A stretch of 64,000 nt of DNA from Streptomyces sp. ST2-7A (lineage in GTDB: Bacteria > Actinomycetota > Actinomycetes > Streptomycetales > Streptomycetaceae): positions 1-64,000 of the forward strand of contig NZ_JAJUWS010000035.1 in the NCBI RefSeq assembly GCF_021390475.1, in the 5' to 3' direction. Position numbers and translations under genes: made by a program. The notes beneath the pieces were generated by a model, which was not told the origin of the DNA, did no database searches, and worked only from the letters and a program-made list of their open reading frames with translations. This document shows positions 17,287-25,944 of the stretch, piece after piece; the first letter of the stretch is position 1, and the number at the start of each line of letters is the position of its first letter.

Positions 17287-17904
17287 ATGAACTCCCTCGA
17301 AGCCGGCCCGCCGCCGCCCCGGGTCTCCGACGCGGAACGGGAGCACGCGCTGGCGCTGTTGCGGGAGAGCGCGGCGCAGGGCCGGGTTTCGCACGACACC
17401 TTCCTGCGCCGCATGGAGGTGGTGTTGGTCGCCCGGCGTCCCGATGAGCTGCGGGCGGTCCTGGAGGACCTGCCGCGCCGTGCGGCGGCGGCCGGCGCGG
17501 CGCCGGTGCCGTACGCCCCCGGCGGGGCGTTCCCGGTCCTCGTGGACGGGGGCGGGGACCCGGGCCGGCTGGTGCGGGTGGTGGGCCGGTTGTCGGCGTA
17601 TCGCGAGCGGTTGCGGCACGCCTGGCGGCAGGAGCGGCTGCCGGAACTGTTGCTGCCGGTGCCGGGGCCGCACCCGATGTCGATCGGGCGGGCGCCGGGG
17701 TCGGTGCTGCGGCTCAACGACGCGAGCGTCTCGCGGTTCCACGCGCAGCTGCACGCCGTGCCCGGGGGAGGGTGGTCGCTCCGTGACCTGGGGTCGGCCA
17801 ACGGCACGTGGGTCAACGGCCGTCGGGTCACCGGAGCGGTGCCGGTGGCCCCGGGCGATCGGGTGCGGTTCGGCGGGACGGCGTTCCGGCTCGCCGCCCG
17901 CTGA
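17287..17904 (+). CDS. DUF1707-FHA domain protein
   Basis: Protein of 205 aa. Residues ~12-62 form a DUF1707 segment (VSDAEREHALALLRESAAQGR then RRPDELRAVLEDLP). Residues ~125-203 form a forkhead-associated phosphothreonine-binding domain with SIGRAPGSVLRLNDASVSR, FHAQLH, DLGSANGTWVNGRRV and PGDRVRFGGTAFRL. Such proteins read Ser/Thr kinase phosphorylation; no kinase gene lies in this window. A hairpin terminator follows. Confidence 0.9.
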   Translation: MNSLEAGPPPPRVSDAEREHALALLRESAAQGRVSHDTFLRRMEVVLVARRPDELRAVLEDLPRRAAAAGAAPVPYAPGGAFPVLVDGGGDPGRLVRVVGRLSAYRERLRHAWRQERLPELLLPVPGPHPMSIGRAPGSVLRLNDASVSRFHAQLHAVPGGGWSLRDLGSANGTWVNGRRVTGAVPVAPGDRVRFGGTAFRLAAR

Positions 17905-17944
17905 GGGCCGTTCCGACCGCCCGGGGCCGTCCGTGGACGGGCGA

Positions 17945-17971
17945 CGGGGCGACCCCGTGGGGGTCGCCCCG
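17945..17971 (+). terminator. Terminator of the FHA gene
   Basis: A 12-bp perfect stem CGGGGCGACCCC (17945-17956) with its complement at 17960-17971 and a GTG loop, 40 bases after the stop codon. Confidence 0.75.
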
Positions 17972-18050
17972 CTCCCGCCGGTGTGATCCGACCCGCCGCC
18001 GAGCGGGGGCAGGGAAGGGCGGCGGCGGGCCGGAGGTCAGGATCCGGGTC

Positions 18051-18073
18051 GGGGGGGGGGGGGGGGGGGGGGG
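18051..18073. repeat. Homopolymer of 23 G
   Basis: Twenty-three consecutive G residues on the plus strand between the FHA and LPMO genes. It is intergenic. The exact length is unreliable because homopolymers this long are often miscalled. Confidence 0.85.
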
Positions 18074-18124
18074 CGGGGCGGGCCGCCGCGCCCCGACCGG
18101 GTGGTGCGGTGGTGGTGCGGTGTC

Positions 18125-18157
18125 CCCGGGACGCCCTTGGCACGTCGGCGTCCCGGG
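18125..18157 (-). terminator. LPMO terminator
   Basis: A 10-bp perfect stem CCCGGGACGC (18125-18134) with its complement at 18148-18157, just 8 bases beyond the stop codon of the minus-strand LPMO gene. Confidence 0.7.
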
Positions 18158-18164
18158 TCCGGGG

Positions 18165-19502
18165 TCAGGCCGAGATCAGACTCCGGACGCCGGCGAACAT
18201 CCGGTCCAGCAGGGTCTCCCCGGCCGGTCCGGCGTCGGTGGTGTGCCCGGCGTGCGTCGCGTGGGCGGCGTGCTGCTCACCGGCCTGTGTGCCGGCCCGG
18301 AAGCCGCCGCACTCCACTGTCGAGTCGGATGGCGGGCTGCCGGACGCGATGTAGCCGAAGCTGGTGGAGGCGCCCGGCGCGAGTGAGCCGTTCCAACTCG
18401 CGTTCTGCACCATCACATGGTCGCCGTGGACCATCGAGGTGCCGCTCCAGACCTGGTTCACGCTGCTGCCCGCCGGCTGGTTCCAGGAGGCGGTCCAGCC
18501 GGTCAGCGCGACGTTCAGGGCGTTGGTGACGGTCACCTCGGCCTGGTAGCCGCCGGACCAGCTGCTGACGATGGTGCGCTGGGCGGTGCACTCCGCGCCG
18601 ATGGGGCCCGGGCCGCCGTTGTCACCGCCGTTGTCGCCGGAGCCGCCGTTGTCACCGCCGCCGACACCGCCGACGCTGGCGCCGCCGTCGTCACCGCCGG
18701 TCCCGCCGTTGTCACCGCCGTCGTTGCCGCCGGAACCGCCGCCCACGGTGTTGCCACCGGGACCGCCGCTGCCGACACCGGGAATGGTGACCTCACCGCT
18801 GCCGCCGTCGAAGACGACGTCGGAGCAGCTGTAGAAGTTCTCCGGGCTGTCGGAGCGGACCCAGATCATGTAGATGATGTGCTTGCCGGTCTTGTTCCTC
18901 GGCAGGTTGGCGGTCCAGAAGTACTCGGCCTCCACGGTGCCGACGCTGCCGGTCCACGGCGGGTTGGTCACCGAGTGGAAGGGCTGGTCCTCCAGGTCAT
19001 TCCAGGCCAGTGGCTTCGTGGGGTCGTAGCCGTCCTTGGTGACGTACAGGTGGAAGGTGCCCGGGTGGTGGGCCCACACGTTGTAGGTGAAGCGGAACGG
19101 CGCGCCCGCGGTCACGTGGGTGTAGGGCCAGTCGTTGCGGGCCAGGTCGAAGCCCGAGAAGTCGTAGGCGCCGGAGTTGCCGCTGCACAGTCGACCGTCC
19201 GGGATGAAGCCCCGGGTGCGGCCCTGACCGTTGGACTGCAACACCGCGAACCAGTTGTAGTAGGCGGTCGCGCCGCCCTGCTGGAGTGCCGCGCGACATG
19301 CGGGGTTGGTCGGGTCGATCTGCCCGCTCTGGGTGACCGCGTGTTCCCAACACAGGAAGGTTCGGCTGCCGGGGCCCATCGGTGCGCCGTGGGCGGAGGC
19401 CGAGGGGCCGGTGAAGACGATCAGACCGACGGCCGGCAGGAAGGAGAGCAGCGTCAGCAACGCGGCCCTCCTACGTCCTCCGGGAGTTGCTCGGAATCTC
19501 AT
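18165..19502 (-). CDS. Secreted AA10 lytic polysaccharide monooxygenase with CBM2
   Basis: Protein of 445 aa. A signal peptide (1-37) ends in PSASA, exposing His38, the N-terminal copper ligand. The AA10 domain (about 38-235) shows GSRTFLCWEHAV, NPACRAALQQGGATAYYNWF, VWAHHPGTFHLYVTKDGY (second copper histidine, probably His146) and ENFYSCSDVVFDGGSGEV. These match cellulose-active AA10 enzymes such as Streptomyces CelS2. A Gly/Asp-rich linker leads to a CBM2 (CTAQRTIVSSWSGGYQAEVT onward). Oddly, about 45 residues follow the CBM, including the His-rich HAAHATHAGH. A consensus CebR box lies upstream, so induction by cellobiose is likely. Confidence 0.95.
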   Translation of the reverse strand: MRFRATPGGRRRAALLTLLSFLPAVGLIVFTGPSASAHGAPMGPGSRTFLCWEHAVTQSGQIDPTNPACRAALQQGGATAYYNWFAVLQSNGQGRTRGFIPDGRLCSGNSGAYDFSGFDLARNDWPYTHVTAGAPFRFTYNVWAHHPGTFHLYVTKDGYDPTKPLAWNDLEDQPFHSVTNPPWTGSVGTVEAEYFWTANLPRNKTGKHIIYMIWVRSDSPENFYSCSDVVFDGGSGEVTIPGVGSGGPGGNTVGGGSGGNDGGDNGGTGGDDGGASVGGVGGGDNGGSGDNGGDNGGPGPIGAECTAQRTIVSSWSGGYQAEVTVTNALNVALTGWTASWNQPAGSSVNQVWSGTSMVHGDHVMVQNASWNGSLAPGASTSFGYIASGSPPSDSTVECGGFRAGTQAGEQHAAHATHAGHTTDAGPAGETLLDRMFAGVRSLISA

Positions 19503-19556
19503 CGCGTGACGTCCCTTCGCGTGATGAGGTGGGGGGGATGGTCCATGATTCGCTCA

Positions 19557-19570
19557 TGGGAGCGCTCCCA
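19557..19570. promoter_or_regulatory. CebR operator
   Basis: The perfect palindrome TGGGAGCGCTCCCA equals the published 14-bp CebR box of Streptomyces cellulose/cello-oligosaccharide regulons. It is 55 bases upstream of the LPMO start and within its promoter region. The treY stop is about 100 bp further on the other side. Confidence 0.9.
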
Positions 19571-19672
19571 TACAGGGGAACGTAGCGTTCTTCGTTGAAC
19601 CTGTAAAGACATCGCGTCACAGCAACCTTTCGGCCGCCGGCGCCCATTGGGGTCGAAGGAGGTCGGCGGGGA

Positions 19673-22291
19673 TCAGGGGCGACGGACCATCAGCACCACC
19701 GGTGACCCGCCGAACACCTCCGTGCGCGCGACCCGCCCCTCACCGGGAGGCACCCCCGGCACACCGCCACCGACACCCCCACCCGCCCCTTCGTCGGCAT
19801 CCCCCTCCGGGGCCGCGACCACCGTCAGCCGGCGCCCCGTCAACAGGTCCTCCCACTCACCCGCCGGCAGTCCGAGCACCGTCTCCGGGGACCCGTCGGC
19901 CGGCAACGACCCGCTCAGCCGGGTCACGGCGATGACCGCGCGCGGCGCCTCCCCGGCCGGGCCCCGGCCGAAGGCCAGCACGTGCGCCGCCGCCGGCCCC
20001 TCCGCCCGCAACGGCGTGTACGCGGACCCCGCCCCGAACCACTCCGGATGCCGACGCCGCAACCGCAGCGCCCGCCGGGTCACCCGCAGCTTCTCCGCCC
20101 CGACGCTCCCCTCCGGCGGGTCGACCGGCGGCCGGTACGGGTCCCGGTTGTCCGGATCCACCAGCGCCCGGTACTCCACCTCGGTGCCCTGGTAGAGGTC
20201 CGGAACCCCCGGCATCGTCAGGTGCAGCAGCGTCGCGGAGAGCGCGTTCACCCGGGCCCGCTCGGCCACCTGCCGCTCCAGCGCCGCGCCCGCCGCGTCC
20301 GGCTCCCCGCACAGGACCCGGGCCGTGAACTCCTCCAACGCCGCCTCGTACACCGGATCGCCGTCCGTCCAGTCGGTGCGCAGTTTCGCCTCCCGCGCGC
20401 CCTTCATCAGCGCGGCCGTCAACCGCTCCCGATGCCGGTCCGCTCCCTCCCCGCCGGCGGCCGGGTCCGGAGCGCCCAACCCCAGCGCGGTCTGCCGCCC
20501 GATCCACTCGGTGTGCGGGTCCAACTCCGCACCACCGGGCCGCCCCGCCTCCCGTGCCCGCTCCTCCAGCAGCGCCACCCACTCCTCGGCGACCTCGGTC
20601 AGCGCCCCCAGCCGCGCCCGCACGTCCGCGCTGCGCTTGGCGTCGTGGGTGGAGAGCACCGTCCCGGTCAGCGGCCAATCGCGGGCGATCCGCCCACAGA
20701 AGGCGTGGAACTCCTCCGGGTCCACCGTCGGTCGCCCGGGGTCCCCGCCCACCTCGCAGGCGGCGAGCACCGGCGTGTACCGGTAGAACGCGGTGTCCTC
20801 GGCCGCCTTCGCCCGCAGCGCGGAGGACAGCTGCGCGAACCGGATCCGCGCCTCGTCCCCGTCCGCCCCCCCACCGAGACGGCCCAGCGCCAGGTCCCGC
20901 ACCACCGGCACCGCCGCCCGCTCCCGCGCGTCGGTCAGCGTCTCCTCCGCCCGGCGCGCGGCCTCGGTCAGCAGGGCCTCGTCGGTCGCCGACGGCGGGC
21001 CGTCCGCCGGTACGTACGGCCGGTACACCGGCAGTCCGGCCACGATCTCCACCAGCGCCGCCCGCAGCGCGTCCGCCGAGTGGTCCCGCAGCGCCAGCTT
21101 CGGGGCGGCCCGGCACACCCGTTCCGCCGCCCGGCACCAGCGCGCCACCTCGGCGGCCAGGTCCCGGCTCACCATCCGTCGGGCGGCGTGCCGTTCGGTC
21201 GCCGCCCACTCGCCCCCGGCCTCCGCCGGGACGCCGGTGAAGACCCGGTGGGCCTCGGTGAGCGCCGCCGCGCCCTCCGGATCGCGCAGCACCCCGTCCA
21301 CGTGCCGCAGTGCGTCGTAACCGGTGGTGCCGGCCACCGGCCAGTCGCCGGGCAGCTCCTCGCCGGCACCCAGGATCTTCTCCACCACCGTCCAGGCCCC
21401 GCCGGTGTGCCGGGCCAGCCGGCGCAGGTAGCCGGGCGGGTCGGCCAGCCCGTCCGGGTGGTCGATCCGCAGTCCCGAGACCACGCCCTCCGCCAGCAGC
21501 CGCAGCACGGTGCCGTGGGTGACGGCGAACACCTCCGGGTCCTCCACCCGCACCGCGATCAGCTCGTTCACGGTGAAGAAGCGACGGTAGTTCAGCTCCC
21601 CGGCGGCCAGCCGCCACCAGGCGAGCCGGTAGTGCTGGGCCTCCAGCAGCTCCGCCATCGGCAGGTCCTCGGTGCCGGGCCGCAGCGGGAAGCACAGCGG
21701 GCCGTGCCGCAGCACCGCCTCCCCGTCACCCCTCCCCTCGCCGTCACCCTCGCCCTCATCGGGGCGCTCGACGGTGAAGGAGGCCAGCTCTCCGCCGATC
21801 GGACCGGGCAGCACCGGCAGCAGCATCCGCCCGTCGCCCGCCTCCCAGTCGATGTCGAAACAGCGGGCGGCGGGGGAGTCGGGGCCGTGCCGCAGGGTCT
21901 CCCACAGCGGGCGGTTCAGCCGAGCCGGTACCGGTACCGCCATGTGGTTGGGCACGATGTCCAGCACCAGGCCCAGGCCGTGTTCCGCCGCCGTCGAGGC
22001 CAGCTCCCGCAGCCCCTCCTCGCCGCCGAGTTCGGCCCGCACCCGGGTGGGGTCCACCACGTCGTAGCCGTGACCGGACCCGGGCACCGCCTCCAGCACG
22101 GGGGACAGGTGCAGGTGGGACACTCCCAGGTCGGCGAGGTGCGGCACCACCCGGGCCGCCGCGGAGAAGGGGAAGTCGGGCTGCAACTGCAGCCGGTAGG
22201 TCGCGGTGGGCGCGTCCACCGGCACGCGACCGGGCGGGCCGGGGCGGGAGGAGTCGGGACCGACGGGGGCATCGGGGGCATCGGGGCTCAT
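19673..22291 (-). CDS. treY: Malto-oligosyltrehalose synthase
   Basis: Protein of 872 aa. It isomerises the reducing-end alpha-1,4 bond of maltodextrin to alpha-1,1, giving the substrate of TreZ. The GH13 blocks are TYRLQLQPDFPFSAAARVV at the N-terminus, VSHLHLSPVLEAVPGSGHG, LGLVLDIVPNHMAV, GLRIDHPDGLADP (nucleophile Asp), WTVVEKILGAGEELP (acid/base Glu), GTVLSTHDAKRSADVRARL and the C-terminal MPGVPDLYQGTEVEYRALVDPDNRDP split in two. The length is typical of actinobacterial TreY, including an insertion between barrel strands 4 and 7. With treZ it makes trehalose from glycogen; treX is not in the window. Confidence 0.95.
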   Translation of the reverse strand: MSPDAPDAPVGPDSSRPGPPGRVPVDAPTATYRLQLQPDFPFSAAARVVPHLADLGVSHLHLSPVLEAVPGSGHGYDVVDPTRVRAELGGEEGLRELASTAAEHGLGLVLDIVPNHMAVPVPARLNRPLWETLRHGPDSPAARCFDIDWEAGDGRMLLPVLPGPIGGELASFTVERPDEGEGDGEGRGDGEAVLRHGPLCFPLRPGTEDLPMAELLEAQHYRLAWWRLAAGELNYRRFFTVNELIAVRVEDPEVFAVTHGTVLRLLAEGVVSGLRIDHPDGLADPPGYLRRLARHTGGAWTVVEKILGAGEELPGDWPVAGTTGYDALRHVDGVLRDPEGAAALTEAHRVFTGVPAEAGGEWAATERHAARRMVSRDLAAEVARWCRAAERVCRAAPKLALRDHSADALRAALVEIVAGLPVYRPYVPADGPPSATDEALLTEAARRAEETLTDARERAAVPVVRDLALGRLGGGADGDEARIRFAQLSSALRAKAAEDTAFYRYTPVLAACEVGGDPGRPTVDPEEFHAFCGRIARDWPLTGTVLSTHDAKRSADVRARLGALTEVAEEWVALLEERAREAGRPGGAELDPHTEWIGRQTALGLGAPDPAAGGEGADRHRERLTAALMKGAREAKLRTDWTDGDPVYEAALEEFTARVLCGEPDAAGAALERQVAERARVNALSATLLHLTMPGVPDLYQGTEVEYRALVDPDNRDPYRPPVDPPEGSVGAEKLRVTRRALRLRRRHPEWFGAGSAYTPLRAEGPAAAHVLAFGRGPAGEAPRAVIAVTRLSGSLPADGSPETVLGLPAGEWEDLLTGRRLTVVAAPEGDADEGAGGGVGGGVPGVPPGEGRVARTEVFGGSPVVLMVRRP

Positions 22292-22481
22292 GTCCAGTGC
22301 TGTGCCCGGACCCGCGCCCCCTCACGCCCCGGTGTGCTCCGGTCGGGTACCCGACCGGTCGGCGTTTCGGCCGGCCGAAACCACCGACGGAACCCCGTCG
22401 GGTTCCGTTCCGGGCTGCGGGGGCGGGTCCCACCGCAGTAGGCTTCCTTGATCCATCGGTCGGGGAAGGCGGTGCGCTCGG

Positions 22482-23714
22482 GTGAGCTCTTCGGGTCGTG
22501 AGCTTCCCCCGGGGAACGGGGGGGATCGCGAGGGGGCGGTGACGGAGACGGTGGCCCTGCCGCGTCCCGTGGAGATCGGCACGGACCTCGCCTGGGACGC
22601 GGAGGACTGGGCCGAGGTACGGGTGCGCGTGGAGCGGGCCGGCCGGGCCTACGTCTGGCTCAATCTGGTGGAACAGCGGCTGCGCGCCGTGGTCGCGGCG
22701 GTCCTGCGCCCGGTCTACGAGCCGGTGCACGGCCCGGAGTGGGAGGTCGCCGCCGCCGGTCCGACGGGGCAGGAATGGGTGCAACGGGCGGCGGCCCTGC
22801 GGGAGGTGAGCCGCCGCAAGGGGCACGTCCTGGATCCGGCCGACGACACGGTGCTGTCCTTCCTGACCATCCCGCAGCTGCGGGAGTTGATGACCCAGCA
22901 CTGGCCCTGTTTCTCGCCCTACTTCGACAACCGGCGCGAACTCGAGCTGACCCTGGACGAGTTGGAGGTGGCCCGCAGCGCGGTGGCACGCAACCGGGGG
23001 TTGAACCGGGCGGTGCTGGACCAGGCCGAGCGCGGCTGCGCGCGTCTGCTGCGGATCCTCGACGGTCACGACCCGGAACGGGACGCCGGCCGATTGCCCA
23101 CCGACGTGCTCGAGCGGCTGGTCGGCGAGCGCTTCACCGATGTCGCCGGGGTGCACCCCGACCGCATCCGGTTGCAACGCCAGCTGCCGACCGAGGAGTT
23201 GTTCGGCGGTGCCCGGCGCCTGGACGCGGTGGGCACGGCTCTGGGGCTGCTGGTGCAGAACTATCCCGGCCGCCGCCTGATCCACCTCGCCGACGCCGGG
23301 GCCCGGGTTCGGCTGCTCTTCCTCAACCCCGCCGCCGGCGCCATGCGCCGCCGGGAGCGCGAACTCGGGCTCAAGCGCGGGGAACTGAGTCGTTCGGTGG
23401 AGACCGCCATCCTGCACACCCGGCGGGTCCGCGGTCGGGTGCGGGACCCCGAGGCCTTCGAGATCCACGTCTCGGACGAGGTGCCCCGCTTCGGCGGGTA
23501 CTTCGTGGACGCCGACGAACCCGACGGCCTGGCCGTGGTCCAGCCCTACCTGCGGCGTGCCCGGGGGGTCGAGAGCCCCGCGCTGGTGCTGCGCCGGCCG
23601 GCCCGCGCGGTGGTGCGCCCCGAGCGGCGCCGCGAGGGCGGGGAGCTGAGCATCTTCGAGACCTATCGCGAGGAGTTCGAATCCCTCTGGGAGACCTCCC
23701 GACCGGTGTCCTGA
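22482..23714 (+). CDS. SAV2148-type HEPN domain protein with DUF5919-like C-terminus
   Basis: Protein of 410 aa from GTG 22482. The helical N-terminal half (about 40-190) is the HEPN part, with WLNLVEQRLRAVVAAVLRPVYEPVHG and RRKGHVLDPADDTVLSFLT in pieces. The C-terminal half (about 220-400) resembles DUF5919, a phospholipase-D-like fold found in signalling and defence proteins: LDAVGTALGLLVQNYPGRRL, GARVRLLFLNPA and FGGYFVDADEPDG. Family members are strongly conserved across Streptomyces as single genes, arguing for a housekeeping role rather than an acquired toxin. Function is unknown. A hairpin overlaps the stop codon. Confidence 0.85.
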   Translation: MSSSGRELPPGNGGDREGAVTETVALPRPVEIGTDLAWDAEDWAEVRVRVERAGRAYVWLNLVEQRLRAVVAAVLRPVYEPVHGPEWEVAAAGPTGQEWVQRAAALREVSRRKGHVLDPADDTVLSFLTIPQLRELMTQHWPCFSPYFDNRRELELTLDELEVARSAVARNRGLNRAVLDQAERGCARLLRILDGHDPERDAGRLPTDVLERLVGERFTDVAGVHPDRIRLQRQLPTEELFGGARRLDAVGTALGLLVQNYPGRRLIHLADAGARVRLLFLNPAAGAMRRRERELGLKRGELSRSVETAILHTRRVRGRVRDPEAFEIHVSDEVPRFGGYFVDADEPDGLAVVQPYLRRARGVESPALVLRRPARAVVRPERRREGGELSIFETYREEFESLWETSRPVS

Positions 23715-23734
23715 ACCGGGCGTCCGCCCGGTTC
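23713..23734 (+). terminator. Hairpin at the end of the HEPN gene
   Basis: GAACCGGG (23713-23720) pairs with CCCGGTTC (23727-23734) around a 6-nt loop. The stem starts inside the stop codon. Confidence 0.55.
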
Positions 23735-23921
23735 GGGCCGGTGGCGGGGTGCCGGCGGGGCGCCGGTCCGGGAGGAGCCGGTGCCGGGGTTGTCCCGGAT
23801 CGGCGGAGAGATGCGGTGCGATGATGTGAGCTGCGTCAATTCGATGCACCGGGCGGGTTGCGCACCCGACGCCTCCCCTCATAGCGTCGGCCGATCCACA
23901 CCGCCCGCCTGGAAGCAGACA

Positions 23922-25274
23922 ATGCGCCGAGACATCCCCCCGCTGCCCCACGTCCGCGAGATCACCCAGAAGAAACGGGACGCGTGGTGGACCGTTCTGC
24001 TCGTCGACCCGGTCGCCACACCTCTGGTCCGCTGGACCGCGATCCACACCCGCCTGACACCCGACGCGATCACCTGGCTGGCTCTGCTCCTGGGGCTCGG
24101 CGCCGCCGCCTGCTTCGCCCTCGCCGACTGGCGGTGGTTGCTGCTGGGCGCACTCCTGTACCACCTGAGCTTCGTCCTGGACTGCATGGACGGCAAGCTC
24201 GCCCGGCTCACCGGCACCGGATCGATCTTCGGGGCGTGGCTGGACTACGTCTTCGACCGCGTCCGGGTCCTGGCGTGCGCCATCGCGCTGATGGGCGGCC
24301 AGTACGCCGCCACCGGTGAGGTCGTGTACCTCTGGCTCGCGCTGGCCGTCGTCTTCCTCGACATGCTGCGCTACCTCGACGCGCTCCAGATCTTCAAGGT
24401 GCGCCACGAGATGCGCAAGCAGCTCAAGGCCCGCGCACAGCGCGCCCGGGAGGCGGAGAACGCCATAGAGCTGGCGTTCATGGAGGACCTGCTGCGGGAG
24501 AACCCCGCCGCCGACGCCGAGAGCGACCGGGACGCCCGGGAGATCGAGGAGGCGCGCGAGCGGGCCCTGCGGGAGATGAGGGACGGCTCCGCGCCGGCCG
24601 TGGTGTCGGCCACCGGGGTCGAGTCGGGCGGGATCCCCGCGCAGTCGCGGGGCGTTCCCCCGGTCCCGACCACGACGGTCCCGAACGCCCCGGCGCCCCC
24701 GGCCGCCGGGGCACCCCGCCCCACCGTGACCGTGGTCGATCTGCACCGCGAGTTCCGCAGTCGCTTCCCCTGGTACCTGCGCTGCCGCTCCTTCCTGCTG
24801 CGGCACCGCATCCGCACCCACCTGGTCAGCGGCATCGAGTTCCAGATGGCGGTGTTCATCGTCGCCCCCGCGCTGAACGCGGTGGTGCCGGTGACGATCG
24901 CCGCCGGGGTGTTGCTGTTGGTCTTCGAGCTGGCCATCATCTACAAGCTCCAGCTCTCCACCCGCGACTTCGGCCGCACCCTCGCCGACTTCGATCTGCG
25001 CGAGGAGCGGCGACGGGAGCGCGAACAGGAGCTGAGGGCGGCGGGTACCCCCGCCCTGATCCCCGGGCAAGCCCTCCCGGAGACCGGGACGGGCGAGAAG
25101 TCCGTCACCCCCGTTCCCGTCGTCCCCGCTCCGGTCGCCCCGGCCCCGGTCGCGACCGGTCCGGTGGTCCCCGCCCCGGTGGTCACCGCGGCCTCGGCCC
25201 CGGGAGTCACCCCTCCCGCTCCGGCCGCCCCCGCCGCCGGCACGGCCGCGACGCCCGCCGGGGAAATCGTCTGA
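23922..25274 (+). CDS. CDP-alcohol phosphatidyltransferase family membrane protein
   Basis: Protein of 450 aa from ATG 23922. The catalytic motif DG-x2-AR-x8-G-x3-D-x3-D is complete in DGKLARLTGTGSIFGAWLD and the following YVFD. It sits in the first of several membrane segments (about 35-160). A long charged helical linker follows (about 170-240, Arg/Glu-rich), then two more hydrophobic segments near 300-345. The C-terminal ~90 residues are Pro/Val/Ala repeats. The enzyme should join a CDP-activated lipid to a small alcohol, but the acceptor is unknown and the extended C-terminal half is unusual. An upstream in-frame ATG at 23781 gives a non-conserved extension. Confidence 0.85.
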   Translation: MRRDIPPLPHVREITQKKRDAWWTVLLVDPVATPLVRWTAIHTRLTPDAITWLALLLGLGAAACFALADWRWLLLGALLYHLSFVLDCMDGKLARLTGTGSIFGAWLDYVFDRVRVLACAIALMGGQYAATGEVVYLWLALAVVFLDMLRYLDALQIFKVRHEMRKQLKARAQRAREAENAIELAFMEDLLRENPAADAESDRDAREIEEARERALREMRDGSAPAVVSATGVESGGIPAQSRGVPPVPTTTVPNAPAPPAAGAPRPTVTVVDLHREFRSRFPWYLRCRSFLLRHRIRTHLVSGIEFQMAVFIVAPALNAVVPVTIAAGVLLLVFELAIIYKLQLSTRDFGRTLADFDLREERRREREQELRAAGTPALIPGQALPETGTGEKSVTPVPVVPAPVAPAPVATGPVVPAPVVTAASAPGVTPPAPAAPAAGTAATPAGEIV

Positions 25275-25303
25275 GGCCGCCCGCCCACCGGCGTTCCCGC
25301 ACC

Positions 25304-25335
25304 GGGGTCGGTCACCCGATGGGGTGACCGACCCC
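25304..25335. terminator. Bidirectional terminator overlapping a stop codon
   Basis: A perfect 14-bp stem GGGGTCGGTCACCC (25304-25317) with its complement at 25322-25335 and GATG loop. It contains the stop codon of the convergent GNAT gene, so that protein's last codons are part of the stem. Confidence 0.85.
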
Positions 25336-25944
25336 GATCGTGTCATCGCCCTCCGTGCCCGGAGACGGGTCGTCGGCCAACCGGGCGTGCAACTCCACGT
25401 CGTACCGTCGCCCACCCCACAGCAGCTTGCCGCGTTCCACCCCCTCCACGGCGAAGCCCGCGCCGCGCGCCACCCCGCAGGAGGCCGGGTTGTCGGTGCG
25501 GTGACCCAGCTCGAGGCGGTACAACCCCAGCGGCCCGAAGGCCGCTCCGCAGACCGCCCGCAGGGCGGCCGTGGTGATCCCGCGCCCCCGCGCCGCCGGG
25601 ACCGCCCAGTAGGACACCCATGCCGTGCCGTGCCGGCGTTCCACCGCGCCCAGCCGCACACACCCCACCGGGGGGTCCGTCGGTGATCCGGTGGGCAGTA
25701 CCGCCCACGAGAAGGCCCGGCCGGCGGCCCACTCCTCCTCGCGTTCCCCCAGCCACCGGTGCGCGGCCGACAGATCCTCCACGGGTTCGGGTGCCTGCCG
25801 TTCCATCAGCGGGGCCCGGAAGGCGTCCCGCACGGCCCCCGCGTCGGTCGCCCGCCACCGGCGCAGTCGGGGTCCGGCGGGCAGGGTGGTCAACTCGTCG
25901 GGCGCGCCGGGGAAGCCGGGCGCCGGGAAATCGGTAGTACGCAC
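25312..25944 (-). CDS. GNAT N-acetyltransferase (RimJ/RimL type)
   Basis: Protein of 210 aa from GTG 25944. The RimJ/RimL-like layout shows LRRWRATDAGAVRDAF at the start, then WAVLPTGSPTDPPVGCVRL and WVSYWAVPAARGRGITTAAL, where ARGRGI is the acetyl-CoA loop. It ends with LYRLELGHRTDNPASCGVARG, AGFAVEGVERGKLLWGGRRY. The acceptor is unknown. Two upstream in-frame starts exist but give an Arg-rich extension. Confidence 0.85.
   Translation of the reverse strand: MRTTDFPAPGFPGAPDELTTLPAGPRLRRWRATDAGAVRDAFRAPLMERQAPEPVEDLSAAHRWLGEREEEWAAGRAFSWAVLPTGSPTDPPVGCVRLGAVERRHGTAWVSYWAVPAARGRGITTAALRAVCGAAFGPLGLYRLELGHRTDNPASCGVARGAGFAVEGVERGKLLWGGRRYDVELHARLADDPSPGTEGDDTIGVGHPIG

Noticed and set aside
21756..25661. 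1301-codon minus-strand frame overlapping treY, the HEPN gene and the phosphotransferase gene
   Set aside because: No recognisable domain; covered by well-supported genes in other frames. An antisense shadow.
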